DNA of 64,000 nucleotides from Thiodiazotropha sp040506775 (GCA_040506775.1 JBEVWC010000005.1:29823-93822); one strand, 5' to 3'. Counted from the first letter of the stretch, positions 36,352-44,720 are shown. Notes: generated by a model not told the origin, from the letters alone. Numbers and translations are program-made.

Positions 36352-38937
36352 ATGCAGAGTCACTACGATCCGGCCGCCGTCGAGGCCGAGGTCCAAGCGC
36401 ATTGGGAAAATACAGGGACCTTCGAGGTGGTCGAGGATCCCGCACGGGAAAAATTCTACTGTCTCTCCATGTTTCCCTACCCGAGTGGCAAGCTCCACAT
36501 GGGGCATGTGCGCAACTACACCATCGGTGATGTGATCGCCCGCTACCAGCGCATGCTGGGTAAGAATGTGCTGCAACCCATGGGTTGGGACGCCTTCGGT
36601 CTGCCGGCGGAGAATGCGGCGCGCAAGAACCGGGCGGCGCCCGCGGCCTGGACCTATGAAAACATTCAGTACATGAAGTCACAGCTCAAGAGCCTGGGTT
36701 TCGGCTATGACTGGCGCCGTGAACTGGCGACCTGCAAACCCGAGTATTACAAGTGGGAGCAGTGGCTGTTCACCGAGCTCTACCGCAAGGGTCTTGTGTA
36801 CCGCAAGAATGCGGTGGTGAACTGGGATCCGGTGGATCAGACGGTGCTGGCCAACGAGCAGGTGATCGACGGGCGTGGCTGGCGATCCGGTGCTTTGGTG
36901 GAGCGGCGCGAAATCCCCCAGTGGTTCATCAAGATCACCGACTACGCCGACGAACTGCTTGATGAGATCGACGCCCTCGAGGAGTGGCCGGAGCAGGTGC
37001 GCACCATGCAGCGCAACTGGATCGGGCGTTCCTATGGCGTGGAGATGAATTTCGCCATCGACGGCGGGGATGACATCCTCACCATCTACACCACCCGCCC
37101 GGATACCCTGATGGGGGTCACCTATGTGGCGGTGGCGGCGGAACACCCATTGGCGCTGGCCGCCGCGGAGTCCAATCCTGACCTGGCCGGGTTCATCGAT
37201 GAGTGCCGTCGCGGCGGTACCACCGAGGCTGAACTGGAGACCGCGGAGAAGAAGGGCATGCCCCTGGGAATCCACGCCGTGCACCCGGTGACCGGTGACA
37301 AGGTGCCGGTCTACGCCGCTAACTTCGTGCTCATGAGTTATGGCACCGGCGCGGTGATGGCGGTACCCGGGCATGATGAGCGGGATCACGCCTTTGCCCT
37401 CAAGTACGGCATCCCGATCAGAAAGGTCATCCACCCCAAGGATGGTTCCGATTGGGACATCCAGGCCGCGGCCTATGTGGAAAAGGGCATCCTTCAGGAT
37501 TCGGGGCCCTTTGACGGGCTGACCTCCGAGGCGGCCTTCGACGCCATCGCCGGGTGGCTGGAGGAACGGGACCTGGGCGAGAAACGCAAGAACTACCGTC
37601 TGCGCGACTGGGGCGTCTCCCGGCAGCGCTACTGGGGCGCACCGATTCCGATGATCCATTGCGCGAGCTGCGGCATCGTACCGGTGCCCCTCGAGGATCT
37701 GCCGGTGCGCCTGCCGGAGGATATCGTCTACGACGAAAACACCATCAACCCGATCAAGAGCGATCCGGCGTTCGCCGCCTGCCGCTGTCCCGAATGCGGC
37801 GGCGAGGCCCAGCGCGAGACCGACACCTTCGATACCTTCATGGAGTCGAGCTGGTACTACGCCCGCTACACCTGCCCGGATGCCGGAGCGATGCTCGATG
37901 CGCGCGCCAACTACTGGCTGCCCGTGGATCACTACATCGGCGGTATCGAGCATGCGGTGCTGCACCTGCTGTATGCCCGCTTCTATCACAAGCTGCTGCG
38001 TGACGCGGGTCTGGTCAGCAGCAGCGAACCCTTCACCCGCCTGCTCACCCAGGGCATGGTGGTGGCGGAGACCTTCTACCGCGAGGAGTCGGACGGCAGC
38101 CGCAACTGGTTCAATCCGGCGGATGTCTCGGTCACCACCGACGACAAGGGTCGCCCGCTCAGCGCGGTGCTGGCCGACGACGGGCAGCCGGTGCAGATCG
38201 GCGGCATCGAAAAGATGTCCAAATCCAAGAACAACGGGGTGGACCCGCAAACCCTGATCGACCGTTACGGGGCCGATACGGTGCGGCTCTACACCATGTT
38301 CACCTCGCCGCCGGATCAGTCCCTGGAGTGGAGCGACGAGGGCGTGGAGGGCGCGTCGCGCTTCCTGCGCCGGCTCTGGTCCCTGGCTGAGACCCATCAG
38401 CCCTGGCTGGTCGCGGGCGAGGCGCAGGATCCGGTGGATCTGAGCGAGACCCAGCAGGCGGCGCGGCGGGAGCTGCACGAACTTCTGAAGAAGGCGCTGT
38501 ATGACTATCAGCGTAATCGCTTCAACAACGTGGTCTCCGCCTGCATGGGCATGACCAACATCCTCTACAAGCTGGAGGACAGCCCGGCGGATCGGACCCT
38601 GTTGCGCGAGGGCCTGTCGCTGATCCTGCGTCTGCTCGGCCCGATCGCCCCCCATGTGACCCATCATCTGTGGCATGAGCTGGGGTACGGCGAAGATATC
38701 CTGGAGGGCCGCTGGCCGGTACCGGACGAGGCGGCGTTGAAGCAGGACCGGATCCCCTACGTGGTGCAGGTCAACGGCAAGGTGCGGGCCAGCATCGAGG
38801 TCCCCGCTGATGCGGACAACGAGCAGATCCAGTCCATCGCCCTGGAGAACGACAATGTGCAGCGTTTCATCGGGGAGGGCACGATCCGCAAGGTCATCGT
38901 GGTGCCCAACAAGCTGGTGAATATCGTTGCGAAGTAA
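36352..38937 (+). CDS. leuS: Leucyl-tRNA synthetase
   Basis: Class Ia aminoacyl-tRNA synthetase of 861 residues that charges tRNA-Leu. The HIGH-type motif appears as PYPSGKLHMGHVRNY (about residues 43-57) and the KMSKS motif as MSKSKNNGVDPQTL (about 621-634). The large editing domain between them has the threonine-rich TTRPDTLMG and the aspartate-containing GTGAVMAVPGHDERD that hydrolyse mischarged leucine analogues. Length matches E. coli LeuS (860). lptE overlaps its 3' end by 11 bases, beginning with TTG. Confidence 0.99.
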   Translation: MQSHYDPAAVEAEVQAHWENTGTFEVVEDPAREKFYCLSMFPYPSGKLHMGHVRNYTIGDVIARYQRMLGKNVLQPMGWDAFGLPAENAARKNRAAPAAWTYENIQYMKSQLKSLGFGYDWRRELATCKPEYYKWEQWLFTELYRKGLVYRKNAVVNWDPVDQTVLANEQVIDGRGWRSGALVERREIPQWFIKITDYADELLDEIDALEEWPEQVRTMQRNWIGRSYGVEMNFAIDGGDDILTIYTTRPDTLMGVTYVAVAAEHPLALAAAESNPDLAGFIDECRRGGTTEAELETAEKKGMPLGIHAVHPVTGDKVPVYAANFVLMSYGTGAVMAVPGHDERDHAFALKYGIPIRKVIHPKDGSDWDIQAAAYVEKGILQDSGPFDGLTSEAAFDAIAGWLEERDLGEKRKNYRLRDWGVSRQRYWGAPIPMIHCASCGIVPVPLEDLPVRLPEDIVYDENTINPIKSDPAFAACRCPECGGEAQRETDTFDTFMESSWYYARYTCPDAGAMLDARANYWLPVDHYIGGIEHAVLHLLYARFYHKLLRDAGLVSSSEPFTRLLTQGMVVAETFYREESDGSRNWFNPADVSVTTDDKGRPLSAVLADDGQPVQIGGIEKMSKSKNNGVDPQTLIDRYGADTVRLYTMFTSPPDQSLEWSDEGVEGASRFLRRLWSLAETHQPWLVAGEAQDPVDLSETQQAARRELHELLKKALYDYQRNRFNNVVSACMGMTNILYKLEDSPADRTLLREGLSLILRLLGPIAPHVTHHLWHELGYGEDILEGRWPVPDEAALKQDRIPYVVQVNGKVRASIEVPADADNEQIQSIALENDNVQRFIGEGTIRKVIVVPNKLVNIVAK

Positions 38938-39475
38938 GAGGCGCACCCCAGGCTTGCTGCAGACCGGGTTACTGACCCTGCTGCTGCTGAGCCTGGCCGG
39001 TTGCGGATTTCATCTCAAGGGATTCGCCCAGCCGTCCCAGGCCCTGAACGGGATCTTCATTCCCGGCGGCGAGGTCCCCGACACCCTTGCGGGGGTGCTG
39101 CAGGAGGACCTGCTCAATGGCGGCGTGATCTTCGCCCCGGATGCGAAAACCGCCCGCTACCGCCTGCAGGTGACCCGGGAGAAGTTCTCCAGCCGGGTAC
39201 TCTCCCTGGACGCCAACGGTAAGGCGCTGGATCAGGAGATCCGCCTGCAGGCGGAGTTTCGTTTGAGCATTCCCTCCTCCTCCGGGGAGGAGTCCCGGGA
39301 GGAACAGGCGTTGGAACTGGTACGCCAGCTCAGCTACAGCGGCAGTGACGAACTCGGACAGCGCAACGAAGCGGAACTGCTGATGAACGACATGCGTCAT
39401 GACATGGCCGCCCAGGCGATCCGTATGCTCGAGGCGCGTATGCAGCAACAACCCAAAGCGTCGGCAGCGCCATGA
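38927..39475 (+). CDS. lptE: LPS assembly lipoprotein LptE
   Basis: Outer-membrane lipoprotein that plugs the LptD barrel and helps place LPS on the cell surface. The signal peptide ends at lipobox LAGC (Cys about residue 26) followed by GFHLKGF. The C-terminal part has the family region LSYSGSDELGQRNEAELLMNDMRHDMAAQAIRML, typical of LptE. It starts with TTG inside the end of leuS (11-base overlap) and overlaps holA by ATGA. The leuS-lptE-holA order is the standard gammaproteobacterial one. Confidence 0.95.
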   Translation: MRSKRRTPGLLQTGLLTLLLLSLAGCGFHLKGFAQPSQALNGIFIPGGEVPDTLAGVLQEDLLNGGVIFAPDAKTARYRLQVTREKFSSRVLSLDANGKALDQEIRLQAEFRLSIPSSSGEESREEQALELVRQLSYSGSDELGQRNEAELLMNDMRHDMAAQAIRMLEARMQQQPKASAAP

Positions 39476-40485
39476 AACTGCGTAACGACCAATTAACCAG
39501 CCACCTCAAAAACGGCCTCGCGCCGATCTACCTGCTGAGCGGCGATGAGCCGCTGCAGATGATGGAGGCGGCTGACGAGATTCGTCTGGCCGCCCGGGAG
39601 CAGGGTTACCTGGAACGTGAAGTCATCGATGCGGTCAGCGGATTCGATTGGAGTGCCCTGGCCCAGGCGGCGCAAAGCCTCTCCCTGTTCGGCGATCGGC
39701 GTCTGCTGGAACTGCGGCTGAACTCTCCCAAGGTGGGCGCGGAGGGGAGCAAGGCCCTGAGCGCCTATTGCGAGCGACCGGCGGAGGATACCGTGCTGCT
39801 GGTGATCCTGCCGAAACTGGAGCGGGCCCAGACCTCGAGTAAATGGCTGCAGGCGATTGAGCAGGCCGGGGTATTTCTGCAGATCTGGCCGGTCGAGGGG
39901 GGACGCCTCGGTCCCTGGATCGAACAGCGTCTGCGCAAGGCGGGACTGATCCCGGAACCAGGGGTGGTGGAGATGCTGGCCGACCGGGTCGAGGGCAACC
40001 TGCTGGCGGCCAATCAGGAGATCGAAAAACTCCTGCTGCTGCAGGGTACCGGGGTGGTCAGTCAGGCGCAGTTGGCCCAGTCGGTGGCGGACAGCGCCCG
40101 TTTCGATGTGTTCGGCCTGCTCGATACCCTGCTGGCCGGCAACGCGGCCAAAGGTTTGCGTATGTTGAGCGCTCTGCAAGGCGAAGGAATCGCCGCAACT
40201 CTGGTGCTGTGGGGTTTGAGCCGTGAAATCCGTGCCTTGGCGGAGATGGCCTGCGAGGTGGAGCAGGGTCAGCATCCGTCCCAGGTGATGAACCGTTTCC
40301 GGGTTTGGGAAAAGCGCAAGCCGCTGGTGCAGAACGCCCTCAAATCGGGTAGCAGCCAGCGTTGGCAGCAATTGCTGATTCGCTGTGCCGATACCGATCT
40401 GGCGATCAAGGGACTCTCGCCGGTGGATCCCTGGTTGGGACTGCAGAACATTGCTCAGGGGGTTTGCGGCCGCCGCATCCTGTGA
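39472..40485 (+). CDS. holA: DNA polymerase III delta subunit
   Basis: Clamp-loader subunit of 337 residues that opens the beta sliding clamp. It is recognised by the overall sequence (APIYLLSGDEPLQMMEAADEIR, EREVIDAVSGFDWSAL, LFGDRRLLELRL) and by its position after lptE. The late region FDVFGLLDTLLAGNAAKGLRML and WGLSREIRALAEMA matches the helical collar domain. It overlaps lptE by ATGA. In many relatives proA or nadD follows directly; here four unrelated genes lie between. Confidence 0.96.
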   Translation: MKLRNDQLTSHLKNGLAPIYLLSGDEPLQMMEAADEIRLAAREQGYLEREVIDAVSGFDWSALAQAAQSLSLFGDRRLLELRLNSPKVGAEGSKALSAYCERPAEDTVLLVILPKLERAQTSSKWLQAIEQAGVFLQIWPVEGGRLGPWIEQRLRKAGLIPEPGVVEMLADRVEGNLLAANQEIEKLLLLQGTGVVSQAQLAQSVADSARFDVFGLLDTLLAGNAAKGLRMLSALQGEGIAATLVLWGLSREIRALAEMACEVEQGQHPSQVMNRFRVWEKRKPLVQNALKSGSSQRWQQLLIRCADTDLAIKGLSPVDPWLGLQNIAQGVCGRRIL

Positions 40486-40542
40486 TCCTGCGCACAACCC
40501 AACCCGGGAAATAATCTCCCGGGAAGCCTGTTCCCTTTCAAA

Positions 40543-40558
40543 TGTGATCCCGATCACC
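40543..40558 (+). promoter_or_regulatory. CRP-like box upstream of first EF-hand gene
   Basis: AAATGTGATCCCGATCACC matches the CRP consensus half sites (AAATGTGAT...ATCAC), with only the final base of the second half differing. The 16-base core ends 88 bases before the EF-hand start. A near-identical box precedes the second EF-hand gene. Confidence 0.6.
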
Positions 40559-40645
40559 CCTTTTTATGAGTCTCCGTTGTCATAGTGGATACAGAGTCCG
40601 GAGCTGGACTCTGGATCCAAACCATCATGAACAAGGAGTATCAAG

Positions 40646-40897
40646 ATGAAAAAAATGACCTTTAAACATGTCCTGCTGAGTCTGGCTGCAGCCGGTTTCG
40701 TAACCGCAGCGGTCGCGGCGGATGAATCCACATTCTCCCGTCTGGACACCAATGCCGATGGCTTCATCTCGGCGGAAGAATCCACCGGTGATGAAATGGT
40801 CTACAAGGGTTGGGCCGAGATCGATACCAACGCGGATGGCCAGGTCGATGCGGCGGAATTCAGCGCCTTCGAAGCATCCCAGCCGGCTGATAAATAA
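40646..40897 (+). CDS. Small exported EF-hand calcium-binding protein (copy 1)
   Basis: An 83-residue protein with a signal peptide (about 1-24, ending VAA) and two EF-hand loops, DTNADGFISAEE and DTNADGQVDAAE, with the calcium ligands at the usual positions 1, 3, 5, 9 and 12. A strong AAGGAG ribosome site precedes the ATG. It is a close paralogue of the protein at 41154, sharing the start pattern, the loop layout and the final AEFSAFEA. Role unknown; a periplasmic calcium sensor or buffer is a guess. A U-tract terminator follows. Confidence 0.88.
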   Translation: MKKMTFKHVLLSLAAAGFVTAAVAADESTFSRLDTNADGFISAEESTGDEMVYKGWAEIDTNADGQVDAAEFSAFEASQPADK

Positions 40898-40931
40898 CGC
40901 CACGCGATAGATAGAGAGTTTTGGGTAGAAG

Positions 40932-40968
40932 ACCGGTGGCCAGTTCGTCTGGTCGCTGGTTTTTTTTT
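40932..40968 (+). terminator. Rho-independent terminator after first EF-hand gene
   Basis: A 12-bp stem (ACCGGTGGCCAG with CTGGTCGCTGGT, three G-U pairs) with a short loop is followed by nine T. Confidence 0.85.
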
Positions 40969-41044
40969 GCCCTGAAGATAGCTAAATTCAATCGTAAGTT
41001 ATTGATCAATTGAACACTTTTTATAGGAATTAAAATTTTGGAAA

Positions 41045-41060
41045 TGTGATTCCCATCACC
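41045..41060 (+). promoter_or_regulatory. CRP-like box upstream of second EF-hand gene
   Basis: AAATGTGATTCCCATCACC, almost the same as the box at 40543-40558, lies 94 bases before the second EF-hand start. The shared spacing to the start codon suggests a common mode of control. Confidence 0.6.
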
Positions 41061-41153
41061 ACAATTGTTTCCATCAGGGTGTTTCATTGAAGCACCAGTG
41101 GCGATTGCAGGACGAAGTCCCTGGCAACCTCAAAATCTGTTAAGGAGAACCTG

Positions 41154-41402
41154 ATGAATATGAAAACCCTGAAACAAGCCGCATTGGCCTTGGCAGCAGC
41201 AGGCTTTCTGACCAGCGCGATCGCTGAAGATGTCTTCAGCGCCCTCGATGCCAATGGTGACGGCAGCATCTCTTCGGAAGAAGCCACCGCCAACGAGATG
41301 CTTTACAACGGTTGGGAAACCGCTGACACCAACCAGGACGGCACCGTGGATGCCGCCGAATTCAGTGCTTTTGAAGCAAAATCCATGACACAAGAAAAAT
41401 AG
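41154..41402 (+). CDS. Small exported EF-hand calcium-binding protein (copy 2)
   Basis: An 82-residue paralogue of the upstream gene. It has a signal peptide (residues 1-22, ending AIA) and EF-hand loops DANGDGSISSEE and DTNQDGTVDAAE. AAGGAG precedes the ATG. The two genes probably arose by local duplication, since they also share an upstream CRP-like box. It converges on a retropepsin-like gene 22 bases away. Confidence 0.88.
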   Translation: MNMKTLKQAALALAAAGFLTSAIAEDVFSALDANGDGSISSEEATANEMLYNGWETADTNQDGTVDAAEFSAFEAKSMTQEK

Positions 41403-41424
41403 TCGGAGCCGATTTCAAGCCCCA

Positions 41425-41946
41425 TCAATTGGGGGTGGCCATTCCGACGGCCAGTTGTGTTTGCTGGTCGTCGGATGCCATTTTTGCCAGATGGCAATTG
41501 CTCAGTTGCAGCTGTGGCGGTTCGGTTGAAAAGATGAATGGCGCAGTCTTCAGCAACGCACTCAAACCGAGTATCTGCCGGGTGCTGCCCGGAAAAACCG
41601 CCACCTCAACCTCTTCCAGCAGACATTCATCCCCGATCATCACATCGCGCACTGCGTAGACAGGCACCCGCATCTCGGTACCATTGGCCAGAACACCTTT
41701 CAGATCCCGGATATAGCGGGGATTGGACACACTTCTGAGTTCCGCGAGGGTGGTTTCATTGATGGTCATGTAGCTGGAGCCGGTATCCACCATGAATTCA
41801 GAAGCCGGCATACTGCCAATCTTGCCTGAGATGTAATAGGTGTTGGCGCCCTTGGAATGCATGGGTACATCGAAAATGAATTGCTCGGCTCGAAGCTGCC
41901 CGATCGAGCCGAAAACCAACAGTGCGCTGAGGATGTACTTGAGCAT
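41425..41946 (-). CDS. Exported retropepsin-like aspartic protease
   Basis: A 173-residue protein with a signal peptide (LKYILSALLVFGSIGQLRA) and a single-domain retroviral-type aspartic protease (clan AA). The catalytic motif is MVDTGSSYMTI (D-T-G-S). The flap/core region is VPVYAVRDVMIGDE and ILGLSALLK is the second conserved block. Such enzymes must pair as dimers. It would act in the periplasm; its substrate is unknown. The ATG at 41946 is preferred over the GTG at 41961 because AGGG lies 5 bases before it. It faces the EF-hand pair, with a hairpin overlapping its stop codon. Confidence 0.85.
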   Translation of the reverse strand: MLKYILSALLVFGSIGQLRAEQFIFDVPMHSKGANTYYISGKIGSMPASEFMVDTGSSYMTINETTLAELRSVSNPRYIRDLKGVLANGTEMRVPVYAVRDVMIGDECLLEEVEVAVFPGSTRQILGLSALLKTAPFIFSTEPPQLQLSNCHLAKMASDDQQTQLAVGMATPN

Positions 41947-42055
41947 GATTCCCTGGACCACATATCACATTTGCCTGATTATATTTTCGGTCAGACCCTG
42001 TCGAACTTTAACCTGCGTCCGGTTGCGGATGCCCTGGGAATGAGGTGCCACGCAC

Positions 42056-42292
42056 ATGGAACGTAAATATCTCCTGTTCAATAGTCCTCTGTCCTGGGCC
42101 GGTTTGCTGGCCGGTCTGGGTATGTTGTTCCTGTTCATGGAATTTTTTGCCTACTCCCTGAGAGGTTACGACTTCGCTGTAGGTTTCATCCTTGCGCTGA
42201 TTGCCCTGGTGACAGTCAACCTGTGCTACTGGTCCGAGCGACGCCACCAGGAAAAGGCCGACGCGAGAGTCCGCCAGGAGGACTCGGTCTGA
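42056..42292 (+). CDS. Small membrane protein of unknown function
   Basis: A 78-residue protein with two predicted transmembrane helices (WAGLLAGLGMLFLFMEFF and FAVGFILALIALVTVNLCYW) and a charged C terminus (ERRHQEKADARVRQEDSV). No family is recognised. The start codon is assigned because the first ATG of the frame lies 110 bases past the divergent protease start; the ribosome site is poor. The coding status is moderate. Confidence 0.55.
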   Translation: MERKYLLFNSPLSWAGLLAGLGMLFLFMEFFAYSLRGYDFAVGFILALIALVTVNLCYWSERRHQEKADARVRQEDSV

Positions 42293-42315
42293 AGATCGGT
42301 GCATACCGCAATACG

Positions 42316-42401
42316 GTAGGTCGGGTTAGCGCAGCGTAACCCGACGATCGAGGCGCCTTTTGCAGGATTGCGTCGGGTTACGCTGCGCTAACCCGACCTA
42401 C
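42316..42401. repeat. Perfect 31-bp inverted repeat (REP-like, family B)
   Basis: Arms 42316-42346 (GTAGGTCGGGTTAGCGCAGC then GTAACCCGACG) and 42371-42401 are perfect inverse copies around 24 bases. This kind of GTCGGGTTACGC palindrome is common between bacterial genes; no gene is inside. Confidence 0.85.
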
Positions 42402-42546
42402 GACTTCAGGGTATCTCACGATGATGCGGGTTCATCTGTTGATCGGTCGTCAGGGACCCGATCGGTAAACACCTTTCCGGCAGAATTTTTGCTAAAGTAA
42501 CCGACCCGGATCGACGAACCCGGTTGGTAAACGCAGTCCCCTTGCC

Positions 42547-42561
42547 GTGTAACCATTACAC
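42547..42561. promoter_or_regulatory. Palindrome GTGTAA-CCA-TTACAC before proA
   Basis: A perfect 15-base inverted repeat with a 3-base centre, 22 bases upstream of the proA start codon. It could be an operator; the regulator is not known. Confidence 0.4.
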
Positions 42562-42583
42562 AGACTTTTGAGAACGTTCGAAC

Positions 42584-43855
42584 ATGACCCATCAGATCAC
42601 CGATATCGCTGACTACATGAGACAACTGGGCGGGCGCGCCCGGCAGGCCTCCCGGGTGCTTGCAGGCAGCCCCACGGCACTCAAGAACCAGGCCCTCGAA
42701 GCCATCGCCGAAGCCCTCGACGGGGCTAGGGACACACTGATGGAAAAGAACCGCCTCGATCTGCAGGCCGGGCGTGACAAAGGTCTGGATCCGGCCCTGC
42801 TGGATCGTCTGGAGTTGACCACCCCGCGCATCGACAGCATGATCGAAGGGGTGCGCCAGATCGCCGCCCTGGCCGACCCGATCGGCGAGGTGTTCGACAT
42901 GAAATACCTGCCCAGTGGCATTCAGGTGGGACGCATGCGGGTGCCTCTGGGTGTGGTCGGCATCATCTACGAATCCCGTCCCAACGTCACCGCCGATGCC
43001 GCCGCCCTGTGCCTGAAGTCAGGTAACGCCACCATCCTCAGAGGCGGTTCCGAGGCCTATCACTCGAACCAGGCCATCGCCGCCTGTATCCAGGCCGGTC
43101 TGGCAAAGACCGGACTGCCGGAGACCGCGGTGCAGGTGTTGGCCACTACGGACCGGGCCGCGGTGGGCGAACTGATTGCCATGCCGGAGTTCGTGGACGT
43201 GATCATTCCCCGGGGCGGTAAGGGTCTGATCGAACGTATCAGCCGGGATGCCCGGGTGCCGGTAATCAAGCATCTGGACGGTATCTGTCATGTTTACATC
43301 GACGATCAGGCTGACGTTGGCAAGGCCTTCGATATTGCGATGAATGCCAAGACCCAGCGCTACGGTACCTGCAACACCATGGAGACTCTGCTGGTGGCCC
43401 GGGAGATCTCGGAAGAGATGCTGTTGATGCTGGCCGCGCCGTTGTTCGAAAAGGGCGTGGAGATTCGCGGCTGTGCCGAGACCTGCCAGGTCATCGATGG
43501 CTGTGTGGCCGCCACCGACGAGGACTGGGATACGGAATATCTCGCCCCGATCCTCTCCATCCGGGTGGTGGACGGACTCGATCAGGCGATCGAGCATATC
43601 AACACCCACAGCTCCCAGCATACCGATGCCATCGTCACCGAGAACTACACCCGCGCACGGCGCTTCCTCACCGAGGTCGATTCGAGTTCCGTGATGGTCA
43701 ACGCCTCGACCCGCTTTGCTGACGGTTTCGAGTATGGCCTGGGTGCCGAGATCGGCATCTCCACCGACAAGTTTCATGCCCGGGGCCCGGTGGGTCTGGA
43801 AGGCCTGACCTCGGTGAAATACATCGTCCTGGGAGACGGACACATCCGTAGCTGA
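42584..43855 (+). CDS. proA: Gamma-glutamyl phosphate reductase (glutamate-5-semialdehyde dehydrogenase)
   Basis: Second step of proline synthesis: reduces glutamate 5-phosphate to the semialdehyde using NADPH. The 423-residue protein has the aldehyde-dehydrogenase fold. The catalytic cysteine is in RYGTCNTMETLL (about residue 262), and GVVGIIYESRPNVTADAAALC and HLDGICHVY are family blocks. No proB is in the window. It lies in the holA-to-rsfS stretch, separated from holA by EF-hand and protease genes, and nadD starts 4 bases after its stop. Confidence 0.98.
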   Translation: MTHQITDIADYMRQLGGRARQASRVLAGSPTALKNQALEAIAEALDGARDTLMEKNRLDLQAGRDKGLDPALLDRLELTTPRIDSMIEGVRQIAALADPIGEVFDMKYLPSGIQVGRMRVPLGVVGIIYESRPNVTADAAALCLKSGNATILRGGSEAYHSNQAIAACIQAGLAKTGLPETAVQVLATTDRAAVGELIAMPEFVDVIIPRGGKGLIERISRDARVPVIKHLDGICHVYIDDQADVGKAFDIAMNAKTQRYGTCNTMETLLVAREISEEMLLMLAAPLFEKGVEIRGCAETCQVIDGCVAATDEDWDTEYLAPILSIRVVDGLDQAIEHINTHSSQHTDAIVTENYTRARRFLTEVDSSSVMVNASTRFADGFEYGLGAEIGISTDKFHARGPVGLEGLTSVKYIVLGDGHIRS

Positions 43856-43859
43856 GTCG

Positions 43860-44489
43860 ATGATCGGTCTGTTCGGGGGCACCTTCGATCCCATCCACTT
43901 TGGGCACCTGCGCACCGCTTTGGAGGTGCTGCAGGCGCTGAATCTGGAACAGGTCCGCTTCATCCCGCTGCATGGCGCGGTGCACCGTGCCCCCCCGGAG
44001 GTGTCCCCTGAGCTGCGGCTGAAGATGGTGGAGGCCGCGATTGCGGACCAACCCGGCTTCGTGGCCGATGACCGGGAATTGAAACGGGCCGGTCCCTCCT
44101 ACACCGTCGACACCCTGACAGATCTGCGCCGGGAACAACCGGACCCGGTGTTGTGCCTGATGATGGGGCTGGATGCCTTCAACGGCTTCACCGCCTGGCA
44201 TCGTCCGGACGAGATTCTGCGTCTGGCGCACCTGATCGTGATGCAACGGCCGGGAGAGACCCTGCTCACTACCGGAGCCCGGGAACTCCTGGAAACCCGT
44301 CGCTGCCAGGGGGTTGCGGAACTCAAGGCGCGCCGCGCCGGTGGCGTGATGCTGCAGACCTTCACCCAACTGCAGATCTCGGCGACGCAGATTCGTACCA
44401 TCCTCAGCCAGGGACGCTCCCCCCGCTATCTGTTACCCGACGGGGTTCTGCAGCTGATTACCGAACATAACCTGTACACCCGAAAGTGA
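43860..44489 (+). CDS. nadD: Nicotinate-nucleotide adenylyltransferase
   Basis: Makes nicotinic acid adenine dinucleotide in NAD synthesis. The 209-residue protein has the phosphate-binding GGTFDPIHFGHLR (residues 6-18) and the SxTxIR motif as ISATQIRTILSQG. The start lies 4 bases past the proA stop, so the two are co-transcribed. Gene order proA-nadD-rsfS is common in gammaproteobacteria. A copy of repeat family A begins 23 bases after its stop. Confidence 0.97.
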   Translation: MIGLFGGTFDPIHFGHLRTALEVLQALNLEQVRFIPLHGAVHRAPPEVSPELRLKMVEAAIADQPGFVADDRELKRAGPSYTVDTLTDLRREQPDPVLCLMMGLDAFNGFTAWHRPDEILRLAHLIVMQRPGETLLTTGARELLETRRCQGVAELKARRAGGVMLQTFTQLQISATQIRTILSQGRSPRYLLPDGVLQLITEHNLYTRK

Positions 44490-44512
44490 GGGTACACTTG
44501 TGGAGTGTTGCG

Positions 44513-44621
44513 CGTTCCCACGCTCTGCGTGGGAATGCATACCGATACCATGTGAACCGCACCGATCAGATAGGATTTCCTTAACCCAAGTCTGCATTCC
44601 CACGCGGAGCGTGGGAACGAG
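44513..44621. repeat. Repeat family A, copy 2
   Basis: 109-bp unit bounded by CGTTCCCACGCTCTGCGTGG and its inverse at the right end (...GCGGAGCGTGGGAACGAG). The interior shares ATGCATACCGATA with copy 3. Confidence 0.8.
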
Positions 44622-44636
44622 ATACCCTGGATTTTT

Positions 44637-44720
44637 ACCACGAAGGACACGAAGCCCATGAAGAATCGACTCGAGCGGTCATCAAATTCATTCCTTCGTG
44701 CACTTCGTGTTCTTCGTGGT
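44637..44720. repeat. Inverted repeat family C (ACCACGAAGGACACGAAG)
   Basis: ACCACGAAGGACACGAAG on the left and its inverse (CTTCGTGTTCTTCGTGGT, 1 mismatch) on the right, joined by a 40-50 base centre. It follows the family A unit directly. Confidence 0.7.

Noticed and set aside
36679..38946. 755-codon open frame opposite leuS
   Set aside because: Antisense to leuS; no recognisable domain.
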